From assembly GCA_021730985.1 (NCBI GenBank), contig JAKFYI010000031.1, positions 62,001 to 126,000 on the forward strand: a stretch of 64,000 bases of DNA. Direction: 5' to 3'. The stretch comes from Hyphomicrobiales bacterium (GTDB taxonomy: Bacteria > Pseudomonadota > Alphaproteobacteria > Rhizobiales > Xanthobacteraceae). Each line of letters begins with the position of its first letter. Position 1 is the first letter of the stretch. This document shows, piece by piece, positions 1 through 8,071 of this stretch. A program made the position numbers and the translations under genes. A model generated the notes under the pieces. That model saw only the letters and a list, made by a program, of their open reading frames with translations, did not search any database and was not told where the DNA came from.

Positions 1-187
1 TGCGACCAACGCGCCGCTCACCAACTTCGCCATCATGCATGTGCTGCCGCGCATCGCCGAGAGCGATCCGGCGGGCGGATATCTCGCCGAGGCGCTGATG
101 GCGGCCATCGCCCAGGGCAGCGACGAAGCCAAGGCGCGGCTCAAGGATTTTCTGGAGAAGCGCGGCGGCAAGGTGACCCATGGTTAG
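1..187 (+). CDS. Crotonase / enoyl-CoA hydratase family protein, C-terminal end only
   Basis: This is the 3' end of a gene that begins before the window; reading from base 2 gives 61 residues to a TAG at 185-187. The visible part, starting ATNAPLTNFAIMHVLPRIAE, is the helical C-terminal trimerisation tail usual in crotonase-fold hydratases, and it ends in a charged stretch with KARLKDFLEKRGG. The stop overlaps the start of the feruloyl-CoA synthase gene by 8 bases, so the two are almost certainly co-transcribed and translationally coupled. By context it would hydrate the cinnamoyl-CoA-type product of the next gene. The catalytic Glu residues lie outside the window, so the family call rests on the tail and the neighbourhood. 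Confidence 0.7.
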   Translation, partial: ATNAPLTNFAIMHVLPRIAESDPAGGYLAEALMAAIAQGSDEAKARLKDFLEKRGGKVTHG

Positions 188-2066
188 CCAGACGCTGGCT
201 GACCCCGCGCACGATGCGCGCGCCGCGCCGCTGCGGCCGGTGCGGCTCGGTCCCGCCGATGTCGTCCTCGACAAGAAGGCTGACGGCACCATCCACCTGC
301 GCTCGCCGCACCCGCTGGAGCGTTATCCCGACAAGATCACGCTGCGGCTGGAGCATTGGGCGAAGACGGCGCCGGATCGCGTGTTCATCGCGCAGCGCAC
401 CGCCGCGGGCGACTGGCGCAAGCTGACCTACGCGCAGACGCTCGACCAGGTGCGCCGCATCGCGCAGGCGTTGCTGCAACGCAAGCTGTCCGCCGAGCGC
501 CCGATCGCAATCCTGTCCGGCAATGACATCGAACACGCGCTGCTGGCGCTGGCCGCGATGTTCGCCGGAATTCCTTACGCGCCGATCTCGGTGCCCTACT
601 CGCTGATGTCGTCCGACTTCGGCAAGCTGAAGTCGATCATCGCCGATCTCATCCCGGGAATGGTGTTCGTCTCCGACGGCAAGCCGTTCGGCCGCGCGAT
701 CGACGCCGCGGTGCCGGCCGACGCCGAGATCGTGGTGACGCCCAATCCCCTCGGCAGCCGTCCGGCCACACTGTTTGCCGAACTCGCCGCGACCGAGCCA
801 ACCGCCGCCGTGGATGCCGCGCACGCCAAGGTCGGGCCGGACACGATCGCGAAAATCCTCTTCACCTCAGGCTCTACCGGCAACCCGAAGGGGGTCATCA
901 ATACCCAGCGCATGCTGTGCGCCAACCAGGCGCAGATCCGCGCGGGCCTTGCCTTCCTCGGCGACGAGCCGCCGGTGATCGTGGACTGGCTACCGTGGAA
1001 CCACACGTTCGGCAGCAACCACAACTTCAACATGATGCTCGACAACGGCGGCTCGCTCTACATCGACGAGGGCAAGCCGCTGCCGGGCGCGATCGCGGCG
1101 ACCGCGCGCAACCTCAAGGAGATTGCGCCAACCATCTACTTCAACGTGCCGAAGGGCTTCGAGGCGCTGCTGCCGCATCTGCGCGCCGACGCGGCGTTGC
1201 GCGAGAACTTTTTCAGCCGCCTCAAGGTGATGTTCTACGCCGGCGCCGGATTGCAGCAGTCCGTCTGGGATGAACTGACGCAAATGAGCGTCGATGCCTG
1301 CGGCGAGCGCATCATCTTTCTGTCCAGCATCGGCTCGACCGAGACCGCGCCGGCGGCGCTGGCCCTGACCCAGGAGTCCGGCCGGCCGGGCAACATCGGG
1401 CTGCCGCTGCGCGGCGTGGCGCTGAAACTCGTCCCCAACGAAGGCAAGCTCGAAGCGCGCCTCAAGGGCGACAACATCACGCCGGGGTACTGGAAGCGGC
1501 CGGACCTCACCGCGGAAGCGTTCGATTCCGAAGGCTACTACAGGATTGGCGACGCGCTGAAATTCGCCGACCCCGCCGACCCCGCGAAGGGATTGCTGTT
1601 CGATGGCCGTCTTGCCGAGGATTTCAAGCTGGCGAGCGGCACCTGGGTTTCGACCGGCGCGCTGCGCGCCCAGTTCGTCGATCATTTCGCGCCGCTGGCC
1701 CGCGACGCCGTGATCGCCGGCGCCGACCGCGATTTTGTCGCGGTGCTGGTGTTCCCCGATCTGGACGCCTGCCGCAAACTCAGCGGCCTGCCCGACAGCG
1801 CGCGGCTCGCCGCGGTGCTGAGCGATGCCCGCGTGCGCGGCGAATTCCAAAATCGTATGAACGCGCTGGCGCGGCAGAGCACGGGCGGCTCGAGCCGCAT
1901 CTGCCGCCTCATCCTGATGGAAGACGCGCCGTCGCTCGATGCCGGAGAAGCCACCGACAAGGGCTCAATCAACCAGCGCGCGGTGTTGAGCCGGCGCGCG
2001 GCGCTGGCCGGTGAACTCTACGCGGAGCCGGTTTCGGCGCGCGTTATTTCGATTGAGGGAATGTGA
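180..2066 (+). CDS. fcs: Feruloyl-CoA synthase (AMP-forming)
   Basis: A 628-residue member of the ANL adenylating superfamily. It should activate ferulate or a related hydroxycinnamate with ATP and CoA to the CoA thioester in the cytoplasm. The phosphate-binding loop ILFTSGSTGNPKG is present near residue 228, the motif around SSIGSTETAP (about 383-392) fits the A5 region, and the YRIGDALKF and LFDGRLAEDFKLASG segments (about 453-485) fit the A7/A8 hinge of the feruloyl-CoA synthase subfamily, in which DGR-AEDFKL replaces the usual GR-D-IK. The ATG overlaps the upstream crotonase stop by 8 bases. A hydratase, a 3-hydroxyacyl-CoA dehydrogenase and an aryl-CoA thioesterase in the same cluster support use in side-chain shortening of cinnamates. 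Exact substrate preference cannot be read from sequence. Confidence 0.88.
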   Translation: MVSQTLADPAHDARAAPLRPVRLGPADVVLDKKADGTIHLRSPHPLERYPDKITLRLEHWAKTAPDRVFIAQRTAAGDWRKLTYAQTLDQVRRIAQALLQRKLSAERPIAILSGNDIEHALLALAAMFAGIPYAPISVPYSLMSSDFGKLKSIIADLIPGMVFVSDGKPFGRAIDAAVPADAEIVVTPNPLGSRPATLFAELAATEPTAAVDAAHAKVGPDTIAKILFTSGSTGNPKGVINTQRMLCANQAQIRAGLAFLGDEPPVIVDWLPWNHTFGSNHNFNMMLDNGGSLYIDEGKPLPGAIAATARNLKEIAPTIYFNVPKGFEALLPHLRADAALRENFFSRLKVMFYAGAGLQQSVWDELTQMSVDACGERIIFLSSIGSTETAPAALALTQESGRPGNIGLPLRGVALKLVPNEGKLEARLKGDNITPGYWKRPDLTAEAFDSEGYYRIGDALKFADPADPAKGLLFDGRLAEDFKLASGTWVSTGALRAQFVDHFAPLARDAVIAGADRDFVAVLVFPDLDACRKLSGLPDSARLAAVLSDARVRGEFQNRMNALARQSTGGSSRICRLILMEDAPSLDAGEATDKGSINQRAVLSRRAALAGELYAEPVSARVISIEGM

Positions 2067-2087
2067 TGTGCGCTAAGGCTGTACTCG

Positions 2088-2195
2088 CGTGTCCCGGGCG
2101 AGCGAAGCGAGACCCGGGACCCCGCTTTCTTTCTAGCAAACCGGGGTCCCGGATCAGCGGTGCAGCACTACGCGCCGCACCGCGTCCGGGACACG
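2088..2195. repeat. Palindromic intergenic repeat (branched hairpin element)
   Basis: A 108-bp element fills the gap between the feruloyl-CoA synthase and the next dehydrogenase. Its ends CGTGTCCCGG (2088-2097) and CCGGGACACG (2186-2195) are perfect inverted repeats. Inside are two smaller hairpins: GTCCCGGG with CCCGGGAC, and GCGGTGC with GCACCGC; a further GGGACCCC/GGGGTCCC pair links them. The RNA could fold as a branched structure. Elements of this look are common between genes in Bradyrhizobium and relatives. It sits within an apparent operon, so it may affect mRNA processing or partial termination; that is inference. Confidence 0.8.
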
Positions 2196-2204
2196 AGGCT
2201 TAAT

Positions 2205-2966
2205 ATGGACCCCAAAGGACACGCCGCCATCGTGACCGGCGCCGCCTCCGGCCTCGGCGCCGAGACAGCAACTCAACTTGCACAGGCCGGCGCGAATGTC
2301 GCGCTGCTCGACGTCAATCTCGACGCGGCGCGCGAGGTGGCGGCCCGGATCGGCGGCATCGCCATCCGCTGCGACGTCACAAGCTCCGACGATGCCGTGA
2401 AGGCGCTGAGCGAGGCCAAGGCCAAACACGGGTCTGCACGCATCCTGGTCAATTGCGCGGGCGTCGGCCCGGCGAAGCGCATGGTCGGCCGCGACGGCCC
2501 CATGCCGCTTTCCGAATTCGAGAAGGTGATCGCGGTCAATCTGGTCGGCACCTTCAACATGATGCGGCTGGTGGCAGCCGACATGCAGCCGCTCGAGCCG
2601 CTGACCGACGGCGAGCGCGGCGTGATCGTCTCGACCGCCTCGGTCGCCGCCTACGAAGGCCAGATCGGGCAGACCGCCTACGCGGCGTCGAAGGGTGGCG
2701 TCGCAGCGCTCACCATCCCGGCGGCGCGCGAGCTGTCGCAGTTCGGCATTCGCGTCATGGCGATCGCGCCCGGCATTTTCGGCACGCCGATGCTGCGCGC
2801 GCTGCCGCAGGCGGCGCAAGATTCGCTCGGCGCATCGGTGCCGTTTCCGAAACGCCTCGGCGAGCCGCGCGAGTTTGCCGAACTGGTGATGACCATCGTG
2901 CGGAGCGCCTATCTCAACGGCGAGGTGATCCGCATCGATGGCGCGTTGCGCATGGCGGCGCGCTGA
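2205..2966 (+). CDS. 3-hydroxyacyl-CoA dehydrogenase, type II (HSD10-like SDR)
   Basis: A 253-residue classical short-chain dehydrogenase. It shows the NAD-binding TGAASGLG motif (about residues 10-17), NCAGVGPA, the catalytic Ser in VSTASVAAYEGQ, and the Tyr/Lys pair in AYAASKGG. The ending with PFPKRLGEP, NGEVIRIDGALRM is the pattern of human HSD17B10 and bacterial type II 3-hydroxyacyl-CoA dehydrogenases. The likely reaction is NAD-dependent oxidation of a 3-hydroxyacyl-CoA to the 3-ketoacyl-CoA, which follows directly on the synthase and hydratase upstream. A longer reading frame from 2160 exists, but it starts inside the palindromic repeat; the ATG at 2205 begins MDPKGHAAIVTG, the normal N-terminus of the family. 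Confidence 0.85.
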   Translation: MDPKGHAAIVTGAASGLGAETATQLAQAGANVALLDVNLDAAREVAARIGGIAIRCDVTSSDDAVKALSEAKAKHGSARILVNCAGVGPAKRMVGRDGPMPLSEFEKVIAVNLVGTFNMMRLVAADMQPLEPLTDGERGVIVSTASVAAYEGQIGQTAYAASKGGVAALTIPAARELSQFGIRVMAIAPGIFGTPMLRALPQAAQDSLGASVPFPKRLGEPREFAELVMTIVRSAYLNGEVIRIDGALRMAAR

Positions 2967-2987
2967 CAATCGAAGGGGAATAGTGCG

Positions 2988-3410
2988 ATGCTGACCTACC
3001 TCCGGAACGCCCGCATCGAATGGGGCGACTGCGACCCGGCCGGGATCGTTTTCTTCCCGCGCTATTTCGCCATGTTCGACAGCTGCACCACCGGAATGTT
3101 CTCGCAAGCGCTGGGCATGTCCAAGTTCGACTTCATCAAGCACTACGAATTCGCCGGCTATCCGATGGTCGATACTCGCGCGCGGTTCCTCAAGCCGACC
3201 AAGTTCGGCGATGACGTGACGATCGAAACCACCGTCACCGAGTTCCGCCGCTCCAGCTTCGACGTCCGCCACCGGCTGAGCCACAAGGGCGAATTGGCGG
3301 TGGAATGCCTCGACACGCGAGTCTGGGCCGCGCGCGATCCCAACGATCCGGACAAGATCAAGTCGAAGCCGATCCCTGACGAGGTGATCGCGAAATTCAA
3401 AGCGGGGTGA
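2988..3410 (+). CDS. 4-hydroxybenzoyl-CoA thioesterase-like hot-dog protein
   Basis: A 140-residue single hot-dog-fold acyl-CoA thioesterase. The N-terminal EWGDCDPAGIVFFPRYF (residues 11-27) closely matches the active-site loop of the Pseudomonas 4-hydroxybenzoyl-CoA thioesterase, whose catalytic Asp17 corresponds to Asp16 here. The probable role is hydrolysis of an aryl-CoA, for example vanilloyl- or 4-hydroxybenzoyl-CoA, to the free benzoate after side-chain shortening. It lies 21 bases after the dehydrogenase, behind AAGGGG, and 1 base before the next SDR. The expected beta-ketothiolase step has no gene in the window. Confidence 0.83.
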   Translation: MLTYLRNARIEWGDCDPAGIVFFPRYFAMFDSCTTGMFSQALGMSKFDFIKHYEFAGYPMVDTRARFLKPTKFGDDVTIETTVTEFRRSSFDVRHRLSHKGELAVECLDTRVWAARDPNDPDKIKSKPIPDEVIAKFKAG

Positions 3411-3411
3411 C

Positions 3412-4197
3412 GTGGCGACGCTCAAACCCGTCACATTGATCACCGGCGCTTCCGCCGGCATCGGCGCCGAACTGGCGCGCGTGTTTGCGATCGAAGATCA
3501 CGAACTGGTCCTGGTGGCGCGGCGCGAAGTCCAGCTCAACGGCCTCGCGGATGAAATCGCGGCGACCGGCAAGCCGCGCCCGCATGTCGTCGCAGCCGAT
3601 CTGACCCGCCGCGATTCCGCCGCCGCCATCGCCAGCGAGCTCGCCGCAAGAGGTCTGGAGCCCGGCTTCGTGGTGAACAACGCAGGCTTCGGCCTGCATG
3701 GATTTGCCGCCAGCATGGATCGCGCCGAACAGCTTGCCATGATCGACGTGAACACCAGGGCGCTGACCGACCTGTCGTTGCGTTTCGTCGAAAGCCTGTC
3801 GCGTCATAAAGGCGGCATTCTCAATGTCGCATCGATGGCGAGCTTCCTCCCCGGTCCGGGCATGGCGGTGTACTGCGCCACCAAGTCCTACGTCCTGTCG
3901 TTTAGCGAAGCACTACATTACGAACTCAAGCCGCGGGGCGTTCGTGTCACGGCGCTGTGCCCCGGCCCGGTGGCGACCGAATTCCAGGCGAGGGCGGGAA
4001 TGTCGGGCGTGAAATTCCCCGCCTTCCTCGACCAGACCGCCAAGCGCGTCGCCCGCTCGGGCTACGACGCGCTGATGGATGGCTGCCGCGTGGTGATCCC
4101 CGGCCATGCCAACAGGCTGCTCGCGCTGCTGCCCCGGCTGGCGCCGCGGGGGCTTGCGCTCTGGATGGCCGGCTGGACGCTCGGGGCCCCGCAATAG
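3412..4197 (+). CDS. Short-chain dehydrogenase/reductase, DltE/YgfF-like
   Basis: A 261-residue SDR starting at GTG, 1 base after the thioesterase stop. The cofactor site TGASAGIG (residues about 11-18) and ARR at the end of beta-2, an NADP-type feature, are present, with NNAGFG, the Ser in NVASMASF and the catalytic Tyr/Lys in VYCATKSYV. The C-terminal part contains a stretch rich in hydrophobic residues (LLALLPRLAPRGLALWMAG) that could touch the membrane. The tight spacing puts it in the aromatic-acid operon, but the substrate is unknown; it is a different SDR subfamily from the HSD10-like protein upstream. Confidence 0.8.
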   Translation: MATLKPVTLITGASAGIGAELARVFAIEDHELVLVARREVQLNGLADEIAATGKPRPHVVAADLTRRDSAAAIASELAARGLEPGFVVNNAGFGLHGFAASMDRAEQLAMIDVNTRALTDLSLRFVESLSRHKGGILNVASMASFLPGPGMAVYCATKSYVLSFSEALHYELKPRGVRVTALCPGPVATEFQARAGMSGVKFPAFLDQTAKRVARSGYDALMDGCRVVIPGHANRLLALLPRLAPRGLALWMAGWTLGAPQ

Positions 4198-4259
4198 CCC
4201 TCGGCCCGAAATCCATGCCATGATCGTCTGACCAAAAAAACACGACGAGGGACGGGACG

Positions 4260-5978
4260 ATGGCCGGAGAACCCAGCGCCAAGCGCGCCGATCAGCAGCG
4301 CACACCGATCGCAGCGGAGGCTTTTCTGCGCGCGCTTTCGGATCACGGCATCGATTATTTCTTCGCCAACCCAGGGACCGACTTCCCGCCGATCGTCGAG
4401 GCGTTCAGCCGCGCCAAGCAATCGAATGCGAAGGTGCCGCAGCCGCTGGTTATTCCCCACGAGAACCTGGCCGTGGCGATGGCGCACGGCGCCTATGCGA
4501 TGACCGGCCGGCCGCAAGCCGTCATGTTGCACGTCAACGTCGGCACCGCGAACGCGATCAACAACATCATCAACCTCAATCGCGACAACGTTCCGCTGAT
4601 CCTTGCCGCGGGCCGCACCCCCATCACCGAGAAGGGCACGTTCGGCGGCCGCAACCGCTACATCCATTGGGGCCAGGAGATGTTCGACCAGGCCGGGATG
4701 CTGCGCGAGGCGGTGAAGTGGGACTACGAATTGCGCATGCCGGAGCAGATCACCGATGTGGTGTCGCGCGCCTATGAGATCATGATGACCAGCCCGCGCG
4801 GACCGGTCTATCTGTCGCTGCCGCGCGAACCGCTCGCGGCGCCGATGCCGGATGCGCTGGGACCGGTGAAGCCGCGCGCCGTTCCTGCAATGCCGCACGC
4901 CGACCCGGCGATGATCGCAACCCTCGCCGAATGGATCGCGGCGTCGGAGAAGCCGCTGATCATCACCACTGCAAGCGGTGCCGCCGCGATGGGCCCGCTC
5001 GGCCGCATCGCCGAGAAATACGCGCTTCCGGTGGTCACGCAGCGCCAGCGCTCGGTGTGCCTGCCCACCAGCCATCCGATGCACATGGGCTACGACCCGG
5101 AGGGCCTTATCCAAGAAGCGGACCTCGTCATCGTGATGGATGCCGACGTGCCGTGGATTCCGGCGGAGCAGCAGCCCCGGGCCGACGCACGCTTCGTTTC
5201 GATGGGCGAGGATCCGGCGTTCAAGCGCTATCCGATGCGCAGCTTCCCGACCGACCTTGCGATCACCTCCAACACCGCGAGCGCGCTCGAACTGCTGGAG
5301 CAGGCTCTGGCCAAGCAATCCATCCCGCAGCCGCGCATCGACGCGCGGCGCACCCGCACGGCGGAGTTCAACCGTAAACGCAAGGACGCGCTCGCCAAGG
5401 CCTCGGCAACCCCTGCCGATAAGATCACCAAGGCCTATCTCAGCCGCATGATCGCCGAGACCGTGGGCGAGGATGCTGTGATCTTCAACGAATATTCGAT
5501 GGAGCAGGAGCATTGCCCGCGCGAGAAGCCTGACACCTTCTTTGGGCTGAGCGCGGCCGCCGGCCTCGGCTGGGGCTTCGGCGCGGCGCTTGGCGCCAAG
5601 CTCGCGGCGCCCGACAAGCTCGTGGTCGCAACACTGGGCGACGGCGCCTACATGTTCGCCAATCCGATGGTGGCCCACTGGGTGTCGGACGTGCACAAGC
5701 TGCCGATCCTGACCGTCATCTTCAACAACAGCCGCTACGGGGCGGTGCGCGGCGCCACCATGTCCATGTTCAAGGACGGCGCCGCGGGCCAAGACCAGGG
5801 GCGCTTCATGGCCGACCTCGATCCCAGTCCGGCGTTCGAAATGGCGGTCAAGATGCAGGGCGGGCACGGCGAGCGCGTCGAGAACCCGGCGGACCTGCCC
5901 GCCGCGCTGAAGCGGGCGCGCGACGTCGTCGTCAACGAAAAGCGCCAAGCTCTGCTCAACGTGATTGTCCCATACTGA
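4260..5978 (+). CDS. Thiamine-diphosphate-dependent enzyme, acetolactate synthase / benzoylformate decarboxylase superfamily
   Basis: A 572-residue three-domain ThDP enzyme. The N-terminal Pyr domain holds the catalytic Glu in IPHENLAVAMAHG (about residue 71), the central domain is TH3-like, and the C-terminal PP domain has the ThDP/Mg motif GDGAYMF...FNNSRYG (about 460-493). The family includes acetolactate synthase, oxalyl-CoA and benzoylformate decarboxylases. The N-terminal ANPGTDFPPIVEAF is typical of the uncharacterised 'thiamine pyrophosphate-requiring' branch of Bradyrhizobium. It follows the SDR by 62 bases with GACGAGGGACGGG before the ATG. Paired with a likely nonoxidative decarboxylase downstream, it may act on an aromatic 2-oxo acid; the exact reaction is not readable. 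Confidence 0.75.
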   Translation: MAGEPSAKRADQQRTPIAAEAFLRALSDHGIDYFFANPGTDFPPIVEAFSRAKQSNAKVPQPLVIPHENLAVAMAHGAYAMTGRPQAVMLHVNVGTANAINNIINLNRDNVPLILAAGRTPITEKGTFGGRNRYIHWGQEMFDQAGMLREAVKWDYELRMPEQITDVVSRAYEIMMTSPRGPVYLSLPREPLAAPMPDALGPVKPRAVPAMPHADPAMIATLAEWIAASEKPLIITTASGAAAMGPLGRIAEKYALPVVTQRQRSVCLPTSHPMHMGYDPEGLIQEADLVIVMDADVPWIPAEQQPRADARFVSMGEDPAFKRYPMRSFPTDLAITSNTASALELLEQALAKQSIPQPRIDARRTRTAEFNRKRKDALAKASATPADKITKAYLSRMIAETVGEDAVIFNEYSMEQEHCPREKPDTFFGLSAAAGLGWGFGAALGAKLAAPDKLVVATLGDGAYMFANPMVAHWVSDVHKLPILTVIFNNSRYGAVRGATMSMFKDGAAGQDQGRFMADLDPSPAFEMAVKMQGGHGERVENPADLPAALKRARDVVVNEKRQALLNVIVPY

Positions 5979-6012
5979 GTGGGCCACCCATAAATCACTC
6001 GACAAATCCAAC

Positions 6013-6034
6013 CGCGGCTTTAAACAAAGCCGCG
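6013..6034 (+). other. Intercistronic hairpin
   Basis: A perfect 9-bp inverted repeat, CGCGGCTTT and AAAGCCGCG with the loop AAAC, lies between the ThDP-enzyme stop and the amidohydrolase start (20 bases upstream of the ATG). No T-run follows, so it is not a classic intrinsic terminator. It could limit read-through, protect the 3' end of the upstream message, or influence ribosome access to the downstream GGGAGAG Shine-Dalgarno. Confidence 0.6.
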
Positions 6035-6053
6035 ACCTCTGGGAGAGAAATCA

Positions 6054-7070
6054 ATGCGGATCGACGCCTACACCCATTTCGTGCCAACGCGCTTTTACAA
6101 GGAGGTGCTGTCGGTCGGCTCCTTCGCCGACATCGGCAAGCGCATGATGGGCGTTCCGAGCATCTATGACATCAACATCCGCCTGAAGGTCGTCGATAAA
6201 TTCAAGGACTACGCGCAGATCCTGACCTACCCGATGCCTCCCTTGGAGATCATGACCAAGGATCCGGCGCAGGCCGAGGAATACGCCAAAATCATCAACG
6301 ACGGTTTCGCCGAGCTTTGCAAAAAGCACCCCGATCATTTTCCGGGCTGGGTTGGACAGGTGCCGCTCACGGCGCCGGACGCCGGTGTGCGCGAAGCGCA
6401 GCGCGCGATCAAGAACGGCGCGCTCGGCGTGCAAATCTACACCAACGTCGCCGGCAAGCCGCTCGACAATCCGGAGTTCGATCCGTTCTGGAAGGCGATG
6501 AACAAGCTCGGCAAGCCGATCTGGCTGCATCCCTCGCGCGGCGCGAGCTTTGCCGACTACCAGAGCGAGTCGAAGTCCAAGTACGAAATCTGGTGGACGT
6601 TCGGCTGGTCCTACGAAACCGCCGCGGCAATGGCCCGGCTGGTGTTCTCCAGGATCATCGACAAGTACCCGAACCTGAAGATCATCACCCACCACTTCGG
6701 CGGCATCGTGCCGATGCTGGAAGGCCGCATCGGGCCGGGCTGGGACCAGATCGGCGCACGCACCTCCGATGAGGACCTGCAGAAGGTGGCCAAGTCGCTG
6801 AAGAAGCGGCCGCTCGACTACTTCAAGGAGAATTTCTGGACCGACACCGCGGCATTCAGCGGCAAACCGGCCACGATCTGCGGGCTCGCGTTCTATCCCA
6901 ACGAGAAAATCCTGTTCGCGTCGGACTGCCCGTTCGATCCCGAGAAGGGCACGTTCTACATCCGCGAGACGCTGAAGATCCTCGACGGGATCGACATGCC
7001 GAAGGCCAAGCGCAAGGCGATCATGTACGGCAACCTTGAGAAGGTCACCGGCCGCAAGCTGGTGAAGTAG
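6054..7070 (+). CDS. Amidohydrolase family protein, ACMSD / aromatic decarboxylase-like
   Basis: A 338-residue TIM-barrel protein of the amidohydrolase-2 group, whose members include ACMSD, gamma-resorcylate decarboxylase and 5-carboxyvanillate decarboxylase. Visible metal and catalytic residues are H159 in WLHPSRG, H213-H214 in ITHHFGG and D291 in ASDCPFDPEKG, at spacings like those of ACMSD. The N-terminal HxH or ExH metal motif is instead Y6-T-H8 (DAYTHF), so one usual ligand is absent. The start follows GGGAGAG by 7 bases. In this aromatic cluster a nonoxidative decarboxylase is the most likely role, but a hydrolase cannot be excluded. Confidence 0.75.
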   Translation: MRIDAYTHFVPTRFYKEVLSVGSFADIGKRMMGVPSIYDINIRLKVVDKFKDYAQILTYPMPPLEIMTKDPAQAEEYAKIINDGFAELCKKHPDHFPGWVGQVPLTAPDAGVREAQRAIKNGALGVQIYTNVAGKPLDNPEFDPFWKAMNKLGKPIWLHPSRGASFADYQSESKSKYEIWWTFGWSYETAAAMARLVFSRIIDKYPNLKIITHHFGGIVPMLEGRIGPGWDQIGARTSDEDLQKVAKSLKKRPLDYFKENFWTDTAAFSGKPATICGLAFYPNEKILFASDCPFDPEKGTFYIRETLKILDGIDMPKAKRKAIMYGNLEKVTGRKLVK

Positions 7071-7114
7071 CGGAGCGCGAAGTCCGCACCTTTCGGCGTG
7101 ATGGTGATGTGCAC

Positions 7115-7495
7115 ATGGCAGAAGAGTTCGCAAACTGGAAAAAGGCAACCGTTTGGGGACCGAGTGTCGCTTGCGTGCTTAGCTATTTGAACAAGCCAAA
7201 CCTGAAGTTCGGCAAGGAGAAGCTAAACAAAGCACGGCCATTTGTTGATTATTTTTGCGAGCAGGGATCAGTTACACGCGATGAGATGAAGAAACATTTC
7301 CAATTGGAAAATGACGACGATGTGCACACCATTTTGAGTAATGTGACGATGGCAATTCAGGGCAGCGGCGGTGGAGATGTTTGGCCACCAGAGTTAGGCG
7401 GCTGGTATCAAGTGGAAGTTTCTGGCGACATTCAAAGCTATGTTGTCTGTCCTGGATTTGCATCCGCATGGAAAATGATGTGTGCGCCTGCATGA
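7115..7495 (+). CDS. Hypothetical protein, low-GC orphan
   Basis: A 126-residue soluble protein without a family I recognise. It has no signal peptide and no membrane segment, is rich in Lys, Asp and Glu in the first two thirds, and ends with a hydrophobic-aromatic part (YQVEVSGDIQSYVVCPGF, AWKMM). I take the ATG at 7115; a GTG 6 bases upstream in frame is also possible, and neither has a clear Shine-Dalgarno. Base composition is visibly more AT-rich than the flanking genes, with codons such as AAA, ATT and TTA that are rare nearby, which suggests recent acquisition or relaxed selection. Confidence 0.5.
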   Translation: MAEEFANWKKATVWGPSVACVLSYLNKPNLKFGKEKLNKARPFVDYFCEQGSVTRDEMKKHFQLENDDDVHTILSNVTMAIQGSGGGDVWPPELGGWYQVEVSGDIQSYVVCPGFASAWKMMCAPA

Positions 7496-7581
7496 GGCCC
7501 TAACAGGTCAGTTCATCGTCGCCCCTATCCACGAATGGAATTTTGGCACATCGTTTTTAACCAGCATATTGAGAAGCCTCG

Positions 7582-7893
7582 ATGAAATCCAAGATCATCT
7601 TTGGCCTGATCGCGACTGCCAGTTTTGCAGCTTTCATCGACCCAGCCTTCGCGACAGAGCGCACAGTCACTGAACCTGGAATTCTTGTTTGCTCCACGCT
7701 TTCCAATTTTAAGATCATCAACGAACTCAGATCGCGCCCGGATTGGCCAACGGTTTCTAAACCTCGCGATTGTTGGTCCATTCGCGCGGGCGAGAAGGTC
7801 ATGTTGTTGGATCAAAGCGGTCTATACGCTCATATTGCCGTCAACGACGGATTCTGGAGCGAAGCCTGGACCGCCGCGGAATGGCTAAAATAA
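7582..7893 (+). CDS. Small secreted hypothetical protein
   Basis: A 103-residue protein with a clear Sec signal peptide: MKSKIIFGLIATASFAAF followed by PAFA and a likely cut before TER. The mature part of about 78 residues contains two Cys (VCSTL and DCWSI) that could form one disulfide and the segment RAGEKVMLLDQSGLYAHIAV, reminiscent of a small SH3-like beta barrel, but I cannot assign a family. Composition is AT-rich like the preceding orphan. A GAGAAGCCTCG stretch lies before the ATG. Confidence 0.6.
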   Translation: MKSKIIFGLIATASFAAFIDPAFATERTVTEPGILVCSTLSNFKIINELRSRPDWPTVSKPRDCWSIRAGEKVMLLDQSGLYAHIAVNDGFWSEAWTAAEWLK

Positions 7894-7960
7894 AGTCAAA
7901 TCTCACTTCGACGGCCTCGACTGCTGTGGGTCATCACCACTCGGCAGTGAACCCCCGGCC

Positions 7961-8061
7961 GCCTTCTGCTAGCGTTCCTTGACATGGATGCTGCACGCTC
8001 GCTCCTGATCGATGATCATACCCTCTACTACGCCAAAATCGCGCGTGTTCGGACAGCCTAA
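7961..8061 (+). pseudogene. Duplicated 5' end of mutS (leader plus 12 homologous codons)
   Basis: Bases 7961 to about 8018 repeat the sequence at 8891 to about 8947, that is, the mutS leader and first 12 codons. The frame at 7984 reads MDAARSLLIDDH against [12 protein letters not shown] at the real mutS start, and most base differences are silent (GAT/GAC, GCT/GCC, TCG/TCC). After the homology the frame runs another 13 codons to TAA at 8059-8061, directly before the C26 hydrolase gene. This looks like the scar of an insertion between mutS and its former upstream DNA, or a captured end from a related strain. It might also be translated as a 25-residue leader peptide. Confidence 0.65.
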
Positions 8062-8071
8062 AGGCGAAGCC

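Noticed and set aside
2154-3461. 435-residue reverse frame opposite the HSD10-like dehydrogenase and thioesterase
   Set aside because: Shadow of two genes with clear active-site motifs in the forward direction.
4062-6011. 649-residue open frame on the reverse strand opposite the ThDP enzyme
   Set aside because: It is antisense to well-recognised genes, is rich in His, Arg and Ala as expected for the shadow of GC-rich coding DNA, and has no recognisable domain.
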